Assembly: GCA_041855445.1 (NCBI GenBank)
Contig: JBHAEG010000058.1
Location: 91,260 to 155,259, forward strand
Reading direction: 5' to 3'
DNA from: Faucicola sp041855445
GTDB lineage: Bacteria; Pseudomonadota; Gammaproteobacteria; Pseudomonadales; Moraxellaceae
Length of the DNA stretch: 64,000 nt
Shown one piece after another: positions 40,207 to 48,788 of the stretch; positions within the stretch are counted from its first letter, which is position 1, and each line of letters starts with the position of its first letter. The notes under the pieces were generated by a model. The model ran no database searches and was not told the DNA's origin. It worked only from the letters and a program-made list of their open reading frames with translations. The translations under genes were made by a program, and so were the position numbers.

Positions 40207-41574
40207 ATGTACCAAATTGATTTATCTTTTTTAAAAGATATTGTTCGGCGGTTTTTCTATCCTGAATTATTGGTGGTCACTTGTATTCTTGGATATTTAG
40301 CGACATTATCTTTACCGATAACCCATTTTTCGATTTTACTGGTATTAATTCTTACAAGTTTTGTTACCATTGCTTTATCATTTATTCATAGAAGAAGCTT
40401 TTTTTTAGATGCTACCAGCATTACTTTAACGATTATTTGCATTGGTTTGTTGCATTTTAGTTATTTACCAACGATTTCTTTATGGCTATTTTTATGTTAT
40501 CGATTATTAGTTGCTAGTCGAGAACATTTGATTTCATTAGTATTACTAGCAGTCACATTAATTGGCTTTAACATATTAATTTTTCTTGCAATTTTGCCAA
40601 AAATTACTTTAAGTTTTGATGAGCAGGCGACATTTAATTATGTAATTTTGTCAGTTTCTATGGTAATTTTTGGTTGTTTATTTTGGCAACTAACTTCCCG
40701 ATTACAAGAACAAAACGCACGACTTAAAGAAAAACAAAATCGTATTTCTGCATTAATCACGGTAACAAATGCCTTAACCAAATTTATTCCTCCTCAAATT
40801 TGGCAACCCATTGTCCGTACAAATAAACCCATGAAGGTGGCTAATCAACGCAAAAAACTAACAATTTTCTTTTCTGATATCAAAGGTTTTACTGAATTAT
40901 CTGACACGCTTAGTCCCGACCATCTTGCTGATATTCTAAATACTTATTTTGACCGTATGACCCAAATCGCTAATAAATATGGGGCAACACTCGATAAGTT
41001 TATTGGTGATGGTATGCTGTGTTATTTTGGCGATAATGGTAATCTCAGTGATAAAGAAAATGCGTTATTATGTGCTAATATGGCAATTGATATGAGACGT
41101 GAAATGAAGCTTTTACGTCAGCAATGGCGACTGCTCGGTTTTCCAGGTTTACATATTCGTATTGGCATTAATACAGGTTATTGTCATGTTGGCAATTTTG
41201 GTAGTGGTAATCGTATGGCTTACACGATTATTGGTCGGGAAGCTAATATTGCTTCTCGGCTCGAATCGACCGCCGAACAAGACCAAATTCTAATCAGTGC
41301 TTCAACATTTAATTTGATTTGTCATGAACATAATTGTGAATTAGCGGGTAAGTATTTATTAAAGGGCTTAAAAGAACCTGTGTTAGTTTGGCAATTAATT
41401 GACCCAAATTATGAAAAAAATGAAAGCGATTGGATGAGTTATGATTTACCTGGTTTTAATTTACATTTAAATTTTAAAGATGTCCGAAATTACGATGAGC
41501 AACGTATTCGTAACCATTTAAATCATGCGTTAGAACAATTAGAGAAAAAAACTAAGCATCATAGCGATGCTTAA
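40207..41574 (+). CDS. Membrane-bound class III adenylate/guanylate cyclase
   Basis: A 455-residue protein. About six hydrophobic segments fill residues 15-165, then a short coiled coil (RLQEQNARLKEKQNRIS). The catalytic domain spans about 215-400 with IFFSDIKGFTELSDTLSPDH, LDKFIGDGMLCYFGD and IGINTGYCHVGNFGSGNR. The metal-binding aspartates are present. The Lys in DKFIGD and the YTIIG segment favour ATP over GTP, so cAMP is the likely product. Confidence 0.88.
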   Translation: MYQIDLSFLKDIVRRFFYPELLVVTCILGYLATLSLPITHFSILLVLILTSFVTIALSFIHRRSFFLDATSITLTIICIGLLHFSYLPTISLWLFLCYRLLVASREHLISLVLLAVTLIGFNILIFLAILPKITLSFDEQATFNYVILSVSMVIFGCLFWQLTSRLQEQNARLKEKQNRISALITVTNALTKFIPPQIWQPIVRTNKPMKVANQRKKLTIFFSDIKGFTELSDTLSPDHLADILNTYFDRMTQIANKYGATLDKFIGDGMLCYFGDNGNLSDKENALLCANMAIDMRREMKLLRQQWRLLGFPGLHIRIGINTGYCHVGNFGSGNRMAYTIIGREANIASRLESTAEQDQILISASTFNLICHEHNCELAGKYLLKGLKEPVLVWQLIDPNYEKNESDWMSYDLPGFNLHLNFKDVRNYDEQRIRNHLNHALEQLEKKTKHHSDA

Positions 41575-41589
41575 TTTTAGCATGGTTTG

Positions 41590-41693
41590 TTAGAACCTGT
41601 TCATAATTAATTACGCTTTAATATTTTTGTAGAATATTTCATTAAAAATAATTGCTTTTTTGCCTAAAAAAATTAATCATAAACAGGTTCTAT
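41590..41693. repeat. MITE-like element with 21-bp terminal inverted repeats
   Basis: About 100 bp bounded by AGAACCTGTTCATAATTAAT-type ends: 41592-41612 and 41671-41691 match in inverted orientation at 19 of 21 positions, and both are flanked by TA. The interior is AT-rich with no gene. It fills the space between the convergent cyclase and fdx genes. It could be a miniature transposable element, or a long hairpin used as a shared terminator. Confidence 0.5.
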
Positions 41694-41695
41694 GA

Positions 41696-42037
41696 TTAAT
41701 GATGATTTTCTGAAGCGTGATTAATGGTATATTTAGGGATTTCAATCGTTAAATCATTGCTTTCTACCGTCACTTGACAGGATAAACGGGAGTCAGCTTC
41801 AAGCCCCCAAGCTCGATCAAGTAAATCTGCTTCGATATCGTCCATTTCTTCAAGGTCATTAAATCCTTTACGCACAATCACATGACATGTTGTACAGGCT
41901 TTTGACATATCGCAAGCATGTTCGATACGAATACCATTATCAAGTAGCCCTTGACATAAATTATCACCTTGATTTAATTGAATTTCCGCACCATTTGGGC
42001 AAATTTCATGATGTGGTAAAATCGTTATTTTAGGCAT
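41696..42037 (-). CDS. fdx: ISC system [2Fe-2S] ferredoxin
   Basis: A 113-residue ferredoxin. Cluster ligands are in HACDMSKACTTCHVIV and RLSCQVTV, spaced as in adrenodoxin-like Fdx of the isc operon. It supplies electrons to iron-sulfur cluster assembly on IscU. It is the last gene of the operon, four bases after hscA. Confidence 0.93.
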   Translation of the reverse strand: MPKITILPHHEICPNGAEIQLNQGDNLCQGLLDNGIRIEHACDMSKACTTCHVIVRKGFNDLEEMDDIEADLLDRAWGLEADSRLSCQVTVESNDLTIEIPKYTINHASENHH

Positions 42038-42046
42038 TAGCACTCC

Positions 42047-43972
42047 TTATTTTGATAATTCGCTTTTCCACTGGTCAGTTGTTGTGCCTTTCATACTGGC
42101 ATTTACCGCTTGGTTCATAATCAGTGAAGCAAATTCATCACTTAACAATTTAAGTTTAGCGGTCGCTTGTTGTAGATTATCAGCATGATTATCGACAATG
42201 GCTTGCTCAACTTGTTGCATATCTTGTTGTAATTGTTGCTGTTGTTGCTCTGTCAGTAAGTCAGCAAATTCAACCAATGCTGATTGAATAGCTAAAATTT
42301 CTCGGCGAGCTTCAACTTGTTGTTCAATTAAACTACGTTTTTGTTTATCTTCATTGGCATGGTCAAAACCAGCTTGTAGTAGCTGTTGCTGTTGTTGTTC
42401 AGACAAGCCATAAGATGGCGTAATTTGGATATGGCTTGTTGTACCTGTGGTAAGTTCTTGAGCAGTTACAGTTAATTGTCCATTGGCATCGATACTAAAA
42501 GTTACTTCTATACGGGCTAAACCTGCTTTCATCGCAGGAATGCCAAGTAATTTAAAGGTACCCAGTGAACGACAATCTGCCACAGTATCTCGTTCCCCTT
42601 GCACCACATGAATAACCATGCCATTTTGATTATCTTGATAAGTAGTAAATACTTGCTGGCGTTTTACTGGAATTGGCGTATTACGAGGAATGATAACTTC
42701 AACCAGCCCTCCCATCGTTTCCAATCCTAATGATAATGGCGTCACATCAAGCAACAAAACACTATCTTTTCCTTGTCCTATCAATTGGTTCGCATATTTT
42801 GCCGCCCCTAGTGCTACCACCTCATCAGGATTTAATCGACATAATGGCGTTTTATTAAATGTCTTCTCAACTAACTGTTGAATGATTGGCATTCGGGTCG
42901 AGCCACCAACCAACACAATTTCATTTAATTGTGATTTATCAAGTTTAGCGTCACGCAATACCTGTTCACAAACAACTAAAGTTCGGTCTGTCACAGGTTT
43001 AATAATATCCATTAAAATTTCATTAGTTAATTGACCTTGCCAAGATGCACCATTTACATGAATTGAAATATCTACAACATTTTGCCAACTAAGCTGTTCT
43101 TTATAATGTTTTGACAACAAATTTAATTGTTGTTTTTGTTGATTATCTACAGTTTTTGGGTCAATATTCGCTTGTTTTATCAGCCAATTTGCCAATAAAC
43201 GGTCAATATCATCGCCACCTAAAGCACTGTTACCACCTGTGGCTAAAACTTCATAAATGCCTTGATTAAGTTTTAACACAGAAACATCAAACGTCCCACC
43301 GCCCAAATCATAAATTAAATGATATTCTTGATTTTGATGCTGATTAAGCCCATATGCCATCGCAGCCGCTGTCGGCTCATTTAATAAACGAATAACATGA
43401 ATACCCGCCAATTTTGCTGAATTTTTGGTTGCTTGACGTTGAGCTTCATCAAAATAAGCAGGCACGGTAATCACTGCCCCTGTGATACTATTTTCAGGTA
43501 AAGCCTGTTTAGCTCGTTCATACAATTGTTTTAAAATAATCGCTGAAATTTCAACGGGATTTTTTGCCCCTTGTGGTGTTTGAATGCTGGGCATAAAGCC
43601 ATCTTCACCAACCAGTTGATAAGGGTGATTAAATTTAATGTCAGTTTTCGTGCGACCCAAAAAACGTTTAATAGAACGAATGCTATATTGTGGATATTGG
43701 CTTGCCATCGCTTCTGCAGGACTACCAACAAGGGTTTCATTCTCACCAAAATACACCACTGATGGTAATAATTTTTGACAATCAACACTTGATTTTATAG
43801 CATTGCTATCACCTGATTGACACTCATTGACTTTATTTCCTATCACCTGCGGTTCACCTGAACGCACGACGGCAACCAGTGAATGAGTTGTCCCAAGGTC
43901 AATCCCCAACGCATAACGATGGGCATGAGGTTTTGCACTTTGATTTGGTTCTGCGATTTGTAATAAAGACAT
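42047..43972 (-). CDS. hscA: Fe-S cluster assembly chaperone HscA
   Basis: A 641-residue specialised Hsp70. The ATPase domain begins LGIDLGTTHSLVAVV and includes VITVPAYFDEAQRQATKNSA, LIYDLGGGTFDVSVL and VLVGGSTRMPIIQQLVE. The substrate-binding domain follows, and the lid is rich in glutamine runs. It receives IscU from HscB and drives cluster transfer by ATP hydrolysis. The low-complexity Gln stretches in the lid are unusual. Confidence 0.94.
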   Translation of the reverse strand: MSLLQIAEPNQSAKPHAHRYALGIDLGTTHSLVAVVRSGEPQVIGNKVNECQSGDSNAIKSSVDCQKLLPSVVYFGENETLVGSPAEAMASQYPQYSIRSIKRFLGRTKTDIKFNHPYQLVGEDGFMPSIQTPQGAKNPVEISAIILKQLYERAKQALPENSITGAVITVPAYFDEAQRQATKNSAKLAGIHVIRLLNEPTAAAMAYGLNQHQNQEYHLIYDLGGGTFDVSVLKLNQGIYEVLATGGNSALGGDDIDRLLANWLIKQANIDPKTVDNQQKQQLNLLSKHYKEQLSWQNVVDISIHVNGASWQGQLTNEILMDIIKPVTDRTLVVCEQVLRDAKLDKSQLNEIVLVGGSTRMPIIQQLVEKTFNKTPLCRLNPDEVVALGAAKYANQLIGQGKDSVLLLDVTPLSLGLETMGGLVEVIIPRNTPIPVKRQQVFTTYQDNQNGMVIHVVQGERDTVADCRSLGTFKLLGIPAMKAGLARIEVTFSIDANGQLTVTAQELTTGTTSHIQITPSYGLSEQQQQQLLQAGFDHANEDKQKRSLIEQQVEARREILAIQSALVEFADLLTEQQQQQLQQDMQQVEQAIVDNHADNLQQATAKLKLLSDEFASLIMNQAVNASMKGTTTDQWKSELSK

Positions 43973-44033
43973 AGTTTAGCCAAAAGATAGAGTAAATAAA
44001 TGAACTGAGTAGAAAAAGTAGCTTAAATAACTA

Positions 44034-44552
44034 CTAAACATATAAATCATCGTCTTGCTGGTTAGCTAGCTGAGACAATTCATCGATTTTTTTTGATAAA
44101 TCTTTTTCCAATTTAACTAAAAATTTCAATTTTTGCGTAGTCTGTTCTGCCTGTGAAAATAGCTTTTCTTGAAAATATTGGGCAAAATCTGTTTCTATAT
44201 CAGACAGCCAACTTGCTAACTTTTGTTGTAACTGTGCTAATTGCTCAAGGTCTGCATTGTCAAGGGCTATCCGAAAATCCATTGCCTCATCTAAAAAATC
44301 CAAATCATAAATAGAATTTTGTAGTGTTTGCCCGTACCCTTGTAATTCAAGTAAATGACTTGCTCGACTATCTACATGTAATAATGTTTGATAGGCTTGG
44401 TTAATAATCGCAGAAGTCTGTTCAGCTGTTAATCGGTGATGTTGTAAATCGGGGTGATGCTGACTTTGCAAATTTCGCATACTTTTATCTAATTGATTTT
44501 TATCAATATAAAAGCTTTGAGATAATCCCATTAATGCAAAGTAATTTATCAT
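44034..44552 (-). CDS. hscB: J-domain co-chaperone HscB
   Basis: A 172-residue protein. The J domain at about 1-75 has HPD in LQSQHHPDLQHH. The C-terminal helical domain (LDEAMDFRIALDNADLEQL) binds IscU. It stimulates HscA. It sits between iscA and hscA in the standard order. Confidence 0.92.
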   Translation of the reverse strand: MINYFALMGLSQSFYIDKNQLDKSMRNLQSQHHPDLQHHRLTAEQTSAIINQAYQTLLHVDSRASHLLELQGYGQTLQNSIYDLDFLDEAMDFRIALDNADLEQLAQLQQKLASWLSDIETDFAQYFQEKLFSQAEQTTQKLKFLVKLEKDLSKKIDELSQLANQQDDDLYV

Positions 44553-44594
44553 GATATTGCCTTACGAATGACTAAATTCAACCCAAAAACACTA

Positions 44595-44915
44595 TTATAC
44601 TGTAAATGACTCTCCACAACCACATTCACCTTTTTGATTAGGGTTGGTAAATTTAAAACCAGAATTTAACCCTTCTGTCACAAAATCCATCTGTAACCCA
44701 TTGAGATATACCATACTTTTTGGGTCTACATAGATATTTACTCCTTGACTTTCAAAGCATTGGTCATGGCTATCTGGCTCATCAACAAATTCTAGTACAT
44801 ATGCCAATCCAGAACAGCCTGCGGTACGCACACCTAAACGAATACCCAGACCATGCCCACGATTTTCTAAAAAATTTTTGACATGTTCACCTGCACGAGG
44901 GGTAAGTTGTATCAT
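44595..44915 (-). CDS. iscA: Iron-sulfur cluster assembly protein IscA
   Basis: A 106-residue A-type carrier. The three conserved cysteines appear as RTAGCSGLAYVLEF and CGCGESF at the C-terminus. It passes [4Fe-4S] clusters to target enzymes. It lies between iscU and hscB. Confidence 0.94.
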   Translation of the reverse strand: MIQLTPRAGEHVKNFLENRGHGLGIRLGVRTAGCSGLAYVLEFVDEPDSHDQCFESQGVNIYVDPKSMVYLNGLQMDFVTEGLNSGFKFTNPNQKGECGCGESFTV

Positions 44916-45041
44916 TTTTTCGCACCTTTACTGATTGTCATTTGATAAATGTAAATTGATGAATGTAAAAGTTAAGCCAGTCATTTAAACTGGCTCAACC
45001 ACTGATAATATTATCTAAATTACTAATAATATTCGTTTCAT

Positions 45042-45425
45042 TTAGGCGGTAACTTTGGCTTGATAATCATCAATGGCAGCTTTAATCGCATCTTCTGCCA
45101 ATACTGAGCAATGCACCTTAACAGGAGGCAAAGCCAATTCTTCAGCAATGTCTTTATTTTTAATAGCTCGAGCTTCGTCTAAGGTTTTACCTTTTAACCA
45201 CTCTGTTACTAATGAGCTAGAGGCGATTGCTGAACCACAGCCATAAGTTTTAAAACGAGCATCTTCAATGACACCATTTTCGCCAACTTGAATTTGTAAA
45301 CGCATGACATCGCCACAGGCTGGAGCTCCGACCATACCTGTACCAACATTTTTCGCATTTTTATCTAAAACGCCAACGTTTCTTGGGTTTTCATAATGGT
45401 CAATTACTTTTTCACTATAAGCCAT
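45042..45425 (-). CDS. iscU: Iron-sulfur cluster scaffold IscU
   Basis: A 127-residue scaffold with cysteines in GAPACGDVMRLQI, KTYGCGSAIASSS and VHCSVLAEDAIKAAI, and the LPPVK motif recognised by HscA. ATG 45425 (MAYSEKVIDHYENPRNVG) is chosen over a start nine bases upstream by comparison with the family. Confidence 0.95.
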   Translation of the reverse strand: MAYSEKVIDHYENPRNVGVLDKNAKNVGTGMVGAPACGDVMRLQIQVGENGVIEDARFKTYGCGSAIASSSLVTEWLKGKTLDEARAIKNKDIAEELALPPVKVHCSVLAEDAIKAAIDDYQAKVTA

Positions 45426-45496
45426 TTTCCACACTCCGAATTTATGTATCGCTTGCCTAAGTTGCTTGCTAAAACTTTTATTTAAAAATCAATGGA

Positions 45497-46714
45497 TTAA
45501 TGGGCTTGCCATTCAACACTATTTAAATCAACACCATCTTTATACATATCCCATAATGGTGATAATTCTCGTAATTTTTCTACCGCTGTTCTTACTTCAG
45601 TAATTACTCTATCGATATCTGCTTCTGTTGTATAACGACCCAAGCTAAAACGAATTGAGCTATGAGCCAGTTCATCTGATAAGCCTATCGCTCGCAACAC
45701 ATAAGAAGGTTCAAGCGTCGCTGATGTACAAGCCGACCCTGATGAAACCGCTAAATCTTTTAACGCCATCATGAGCGATTCACCTTCAACAAAGTTAAAG
45801 CTAATATTTACAATATTAGGAATACTATAGTTCAAATCACCGTTTAAGAAAATTTGTTCCATATCTTTTAAACCGTCCCATAGTTTACTACGAAGTTTGG
45901 CAATGCGAGCTTGCTCTTCTGCCATTTTTTTCCCAGCAACTTCAAACGCCTCTCCCATACCAACAATTTGATGGGTTGCCAATGTGCCTGAACGCATACC
46001 TCGTTCATGCCCGCCACCATGCATTTGGGCTTTAATTCTCACTCTTGGTTTTCTGCGAACATATAACGCCCCAATGCCTTTTGGCCCATAGATTTTATGT
46101 CCTGAAAAACTCATTAAATCAATTTTCATAGTTTCTAAATCAATGGGGGTTTTACCTGTGGCTTGAGCAGCATCTACATGAAATAAAATGCCTTTTTCTC
46201 GGGTAATTTCACCAATACTGACAACATCGGTCAATGTACCTAATTCATTATTTACCATCATTAAACTAACTAAAATTGTATCGTCACGAATGGCATCTTT
46301 TACTTGTTCAGGTAAAATCAATCCTGTGTTTGCTTGTGGCTCAAGATAAGTAATTTCAAAACCTTGTTGTTCTAACTCACGACATACATCAAGTACCGCT
46401 TTATGTTCAATCTTGCTCGTGATAATGTGTTTACCTCGTGAACTATAAAACTGTGCAACGCCTTTAATTGCAAGATTATCCGACTCAGTTGCTCCTGAAG
46501 TAAACACAATTTCTCTTGGGTCAGCATTTACCAAATCAGCAATTTGCTGGCGAGCTGTTTCAACGGCTTCTTCTGCTTTCCAACCAAAACCATGCGAACG
46601 AGAGGCAGGATTACCAAATGTCCCATTAAACGTCAAATATTGCAACATTTTTTTAGCGACATCTTCATCAACGGGGGTAGTTGCGGCATAATCTAAATAA
46701 ATAAGTTCACTCAT
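45497..46714 (-). CDS. iscS: Cysteine desulfurase IscS
   Basis: A 405-residue pyridoxal-phosphate enzyme releasing sulfur from cysteine. The PLP lysine is in SFSGHKIYGPKGIGAL, the persulfide-carrying Cys in SSGSACTSATLEPSYVL, and the start is IYLDYAATTPVDEDVA. It overlaps the iscR stop by 4 bp (ATGA), implying coupling. Confidence 0.96.
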   Translation of the reverse strand: MSELIYLDYAATTPVDEDVAKKMLQYLTFNGTFGNPASRSHGFGWKAEEAVETARQQIADLVNADPREIVFTSGATESDNLAIKGVAQFYSSRGKHIITSKIEHKAVLDVCRELEQQGFEITYLEPQANTGLILPEQVKDAIRDDTILVSLMMVNNELGTLTDVVSIGEITREKGILFHVDAAQATGKTPIDLETMKIDLMSFSGHKIYGPKGIGALYVRRKPRVRIKAQMHGGGHERGMRSGTLATHQIVGMGEAFEVAGKKMAEEQARIAKLRSKLWDGLKDMEQIFLNGDLNYSIPNIVNISFNFVEGESLMMALKDLAVSSGSACTSATLEPSYVLRAIGLSDELAHSSIRFSLGRYTTEADIDRVITEVRTAVEKLRELSPLWDMYKDGVDLNSVEWQAH

Positions 46715-47262
46715 GCTGGCATATTCTCCAAATTCACTGGCTGAGTATGGGTTAGAATTCTTAAATTTGAGTTTGAAATCTTGGATTTCATTAATGTTGT
46801 TTCTGTTCTCATTGTTTGACCAATCATTTGCTGGCGTTCAGCCACTGATTTGACATTTTTCATATCAATTAGTTGGGCAAGGGTAACATTTGACAGATAG
46901 TTTTCAATATAACTAGACAAATTTTCCCATAGTTCATGCGTTAAGCACATGGCACCGCCTTGACAGTTACCCCTACCTTCACACGCCATCGCATCAACTG
47001 TCTCATCAACCGCTAATATGATACTCATTACGCTAATTTCATCAAGTGGTTTTGCTAAATGATAGCCTCCCGATGCTCCTCGAGTGCTTATCACTAATCC
47101 ATTTTTTCGCAATTTTGAAAATAACTGTTCTAAATAAGAAATTGATATATCTTGACGTTTTGCAATATCTGATAATGAAACGGCAGTATTGTTGCTATCA
47201 TTTTGTAATGCTAAGTCTAACAACGCCGTTACTGCATAGCGTCCTCGTGTGGTTAATCGCAT
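46711..47262 (-). CDS. iscR: Rrf2-family iron-sulfur regulator IscR
   Basis: A 183-residue regulator. The winged helix MRLTTRGRYAVTALLDLALQ, then SLSDIAKRQDISISYLEQLF, and cluster cysteines in ACEGRGNCQGGAMC. With a [2Fe-2S] cluster it represses the isc operon. ATG 47262 matches the family start; the upstream 19 codons are leader. The C-terminal tail is slightly longer than usual and overlaps iscS. Confidence 0.94.
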   Translation of the reverse strand: MRLTTRGRYAVTALLDLALQNDSNNTAVSLSDIAKRQDISISYLEQLFSKLRKNGLVISTRGASGGYHLAKPLDEISVMSIILAVDETVDAMACEGRGNCQGGAMCLTHELWENLSSYIENYLSNVTLAQLIDMKNVKSVAERQQMIGQTMRTETTLMKSKISNSNLRILTHTQPVNLENMPA

Positions 47263-47383
47263 AATAATTCCTAAATTCGTTAAAAAATGTTGATTTATAC
47301 TATTAACGTAAAGCAACAACTTTCCTATTAGCGATAAATCATAAGTTGCACTCTTTCTAGCAATAATGAAAGCTTATAAGCGT

Positions 47384-47413
47384 ATTATATCTAATTCCTA
47401 GTTATTTAGTCAA
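47384..47413 (-). promoter_or_regulatory. isc operon promoter with likely IscR type 1 site
   Basis: On the minus strand TTGACT (47413-47408), an 18-bp spacer and TATAAT (47389-47384) precede iscR by about 120 bp. The spacer TTGACTAAATAACTAGG resembles the YYGACTRWWWYAGTC core of IscR type 1 sites, so autorepression by holo-IscR is likely. Confidence 0.6.
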
Positions 47414-47431
47414 GATTAAAGCTGTGACTAA

Positions 47432-48091
47432 TCATAGCAATATCCAACCCATCGCACAAATAATCGCTATGACCATTGTCACTGCTAAACTTACTTTTAA
47501 AATTTTGTTTTTACTTTGCATTTCTTGTAATGCAGTATTTAGCTGTTCTTGACGAATGGTTAATGCCTGAATTTGAGTTTTTTGCTCGTTAATACGTTGT
47601 TTGTAGTCATCAATTGATTTTTTTTCAAGTTGTTCTTCTTCTGTTTTTTTATTTTTATTTTTCACTAGTTGTAACAAATTTTGTACAGCTTGACCAAGCC
47701 CAACCGCCAATAAAAAGTTTTTCACTTGTTCAACTTTATTTGCATCACCTCGCATTTGTAATTTATCCACGACTTTGACATCGTGAGTCATAATAACTTG
47801 AGCCAGTTGCCATGTAAAAGTATTTATTGTGACATCAACTTGTTGATTTTGTTGTAATTGGCTATCAAGCAATACCCCATGATAAGAAAATGTTGCATAA
47901 AAGGTAATATGTGGAACATAAGTGCGAATACATACAACAACATTATCTTTAGCCAGTGGGTAGACTATTTTTCTTAAATTTGCATCAAAACGTAATAACA
48001 GCGTAAATAACGACTCTACCATCATTAACACAACATTTAATACAGTTTGTGTCACGGTATTTTCAAAATTTGTCTTTGTATTTTCTGACAT
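47432..48091 (-). CDS. Hypothetical SCP2-like protein with C-terminal anchor
   Basis: A protein of about 219 residues starting MSENTKTNFENTVTQTVLNV. The first half (LRFDANLRKIVYPLAKDNVVV, VDVTINTFTWQLAQVIM) resembles the SCP2 lipid-binding fold, as in UbiJ-type proteins. Next is a charged coiled coil (residues 130-185), and a transmembrane helix (LAVTMVIAIICAMGWILL) ends the protein. It faces the isc promoter from the other side but is read the same way. Function unknown. Confidence 0.6.
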   Translation of the reverse strand: MSENTKTNFENTVTQTVLNVVLMMVESLFTLLLRFDANLRKIVYPLAKDNVVVCIRTYVPHITFYATFSYHGVLLDSQLQQNQQVDVTINTFTWQLAQVIMTHDVKVVDKLQMRGDANKVEQVKNFLLAVGLGQAVQNLLQLVKNKNKKTEEEQLEKKSIDDYKQRINEQKTQIQALTIRQEQLNTALQEMQSKNKILKVSLAVTMVIAIICAMGWILL

Positions 48092-48388
48092 TGTATTGTT
48101 CACCTCAAACGACAACAAAGTTAAGTTTTTCCAAATTTGCCATCATACCGTATTCAAAATAGTTTCGCCTAGTAAAAATCACAATTTTTCGACAATCATC
48201 ATTGAATTCATTTGAAATTTAAACTTTATTGCAAAAAATCATATCCACATATGAAAAAACTTTGACTAACGGCTTGTTTGCAACGCTAAGTTTACTTATA
48301 ATCGCTAGTTATACGCACAGGCTTATAATAACATCTTGTGTTTTCATATAAACTGTTATTTTCCCTTATATCTCAAAGGATATTTTTT

Positions 48389-48661
48389 ATGAATAAATCT
48401 GAGTTAGTTGATAGCATCGCTAAAAAAAGTGGTTTAACCAAAACCCAATCAAATGATGCGTTAAATGCGTTTATTGCCTCTGTTGAAGAAGCGATGAAAA
48501 ATAATGACACAGTTTCTTTAGTTGGTTTTGGTACTTTTAGCGTAAAAGAACGTAAAGCTCGTACAGGTCGCAATCCTCAAACTGGTAAAGAAATCAAAAT
48601 CCCTGCTAGCAACGTTGTTAGCTTTAAAGCAGGTAAAGGCTTAAAAGATAGCGTAAACTAA
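48389..48661 (+). CDS. hupB: DNA-binding protein HU
   Basis: A 90-residue HU: MNKSELVDSIAKKSGLTKTQ, VSLVGFGTFSVKERKARTGRNPQTGKEIKIPASNV (in part), SFKAGKGLKDSVN. It is a nucleoid protein bending DNA. ATG 48389 with AAAGGA ahead gives the standard length. Confidence 0.94.
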   Translation: MNKSELVDSIAKKSGLTKTQSNDALNAFIASVEEAMKNNDTVSLVGFGTFSVKERKARTGRNPQTGKEIKIPASNVVSFKAGKGLKDSVN

Positions 48662-48682
48662 TTTAGGTTATCCATCTATTTT

Positions 48683-48720
48683 AAACGCACTAAATATTAT
48701 TTTATATTAGTGCGTTTTTT
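48683..48720 (+). terminator. hupB terminator
   Basis: The 11-bp stem AAACGCACTAA/TTAGTGCGTTT with a 13-nt loop is followed by a T run. Confidence 0.88.
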
Positions 48721-48740
48721 TATTGCTGATTTTTTTTACA

Positions 48741-48784
48741 AAACCTAGATAAATACCAATTAATTCATCTAGGTTTATTTTTTT
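48741..48784. terminator. Second inverted repeat between hupB and the LysM gene
   Basis: A perfect 10-bp stem AAACCTAGAT/ATCTAGGTTT (48741-48750, 48767-48776) with ATTTTTTT on the plus side. It probably serves as a back-up terminator for hupB and, less well, for the convergent LysM gene. Confidence 0.65.
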
Positions 48785-48788
48785 AATG

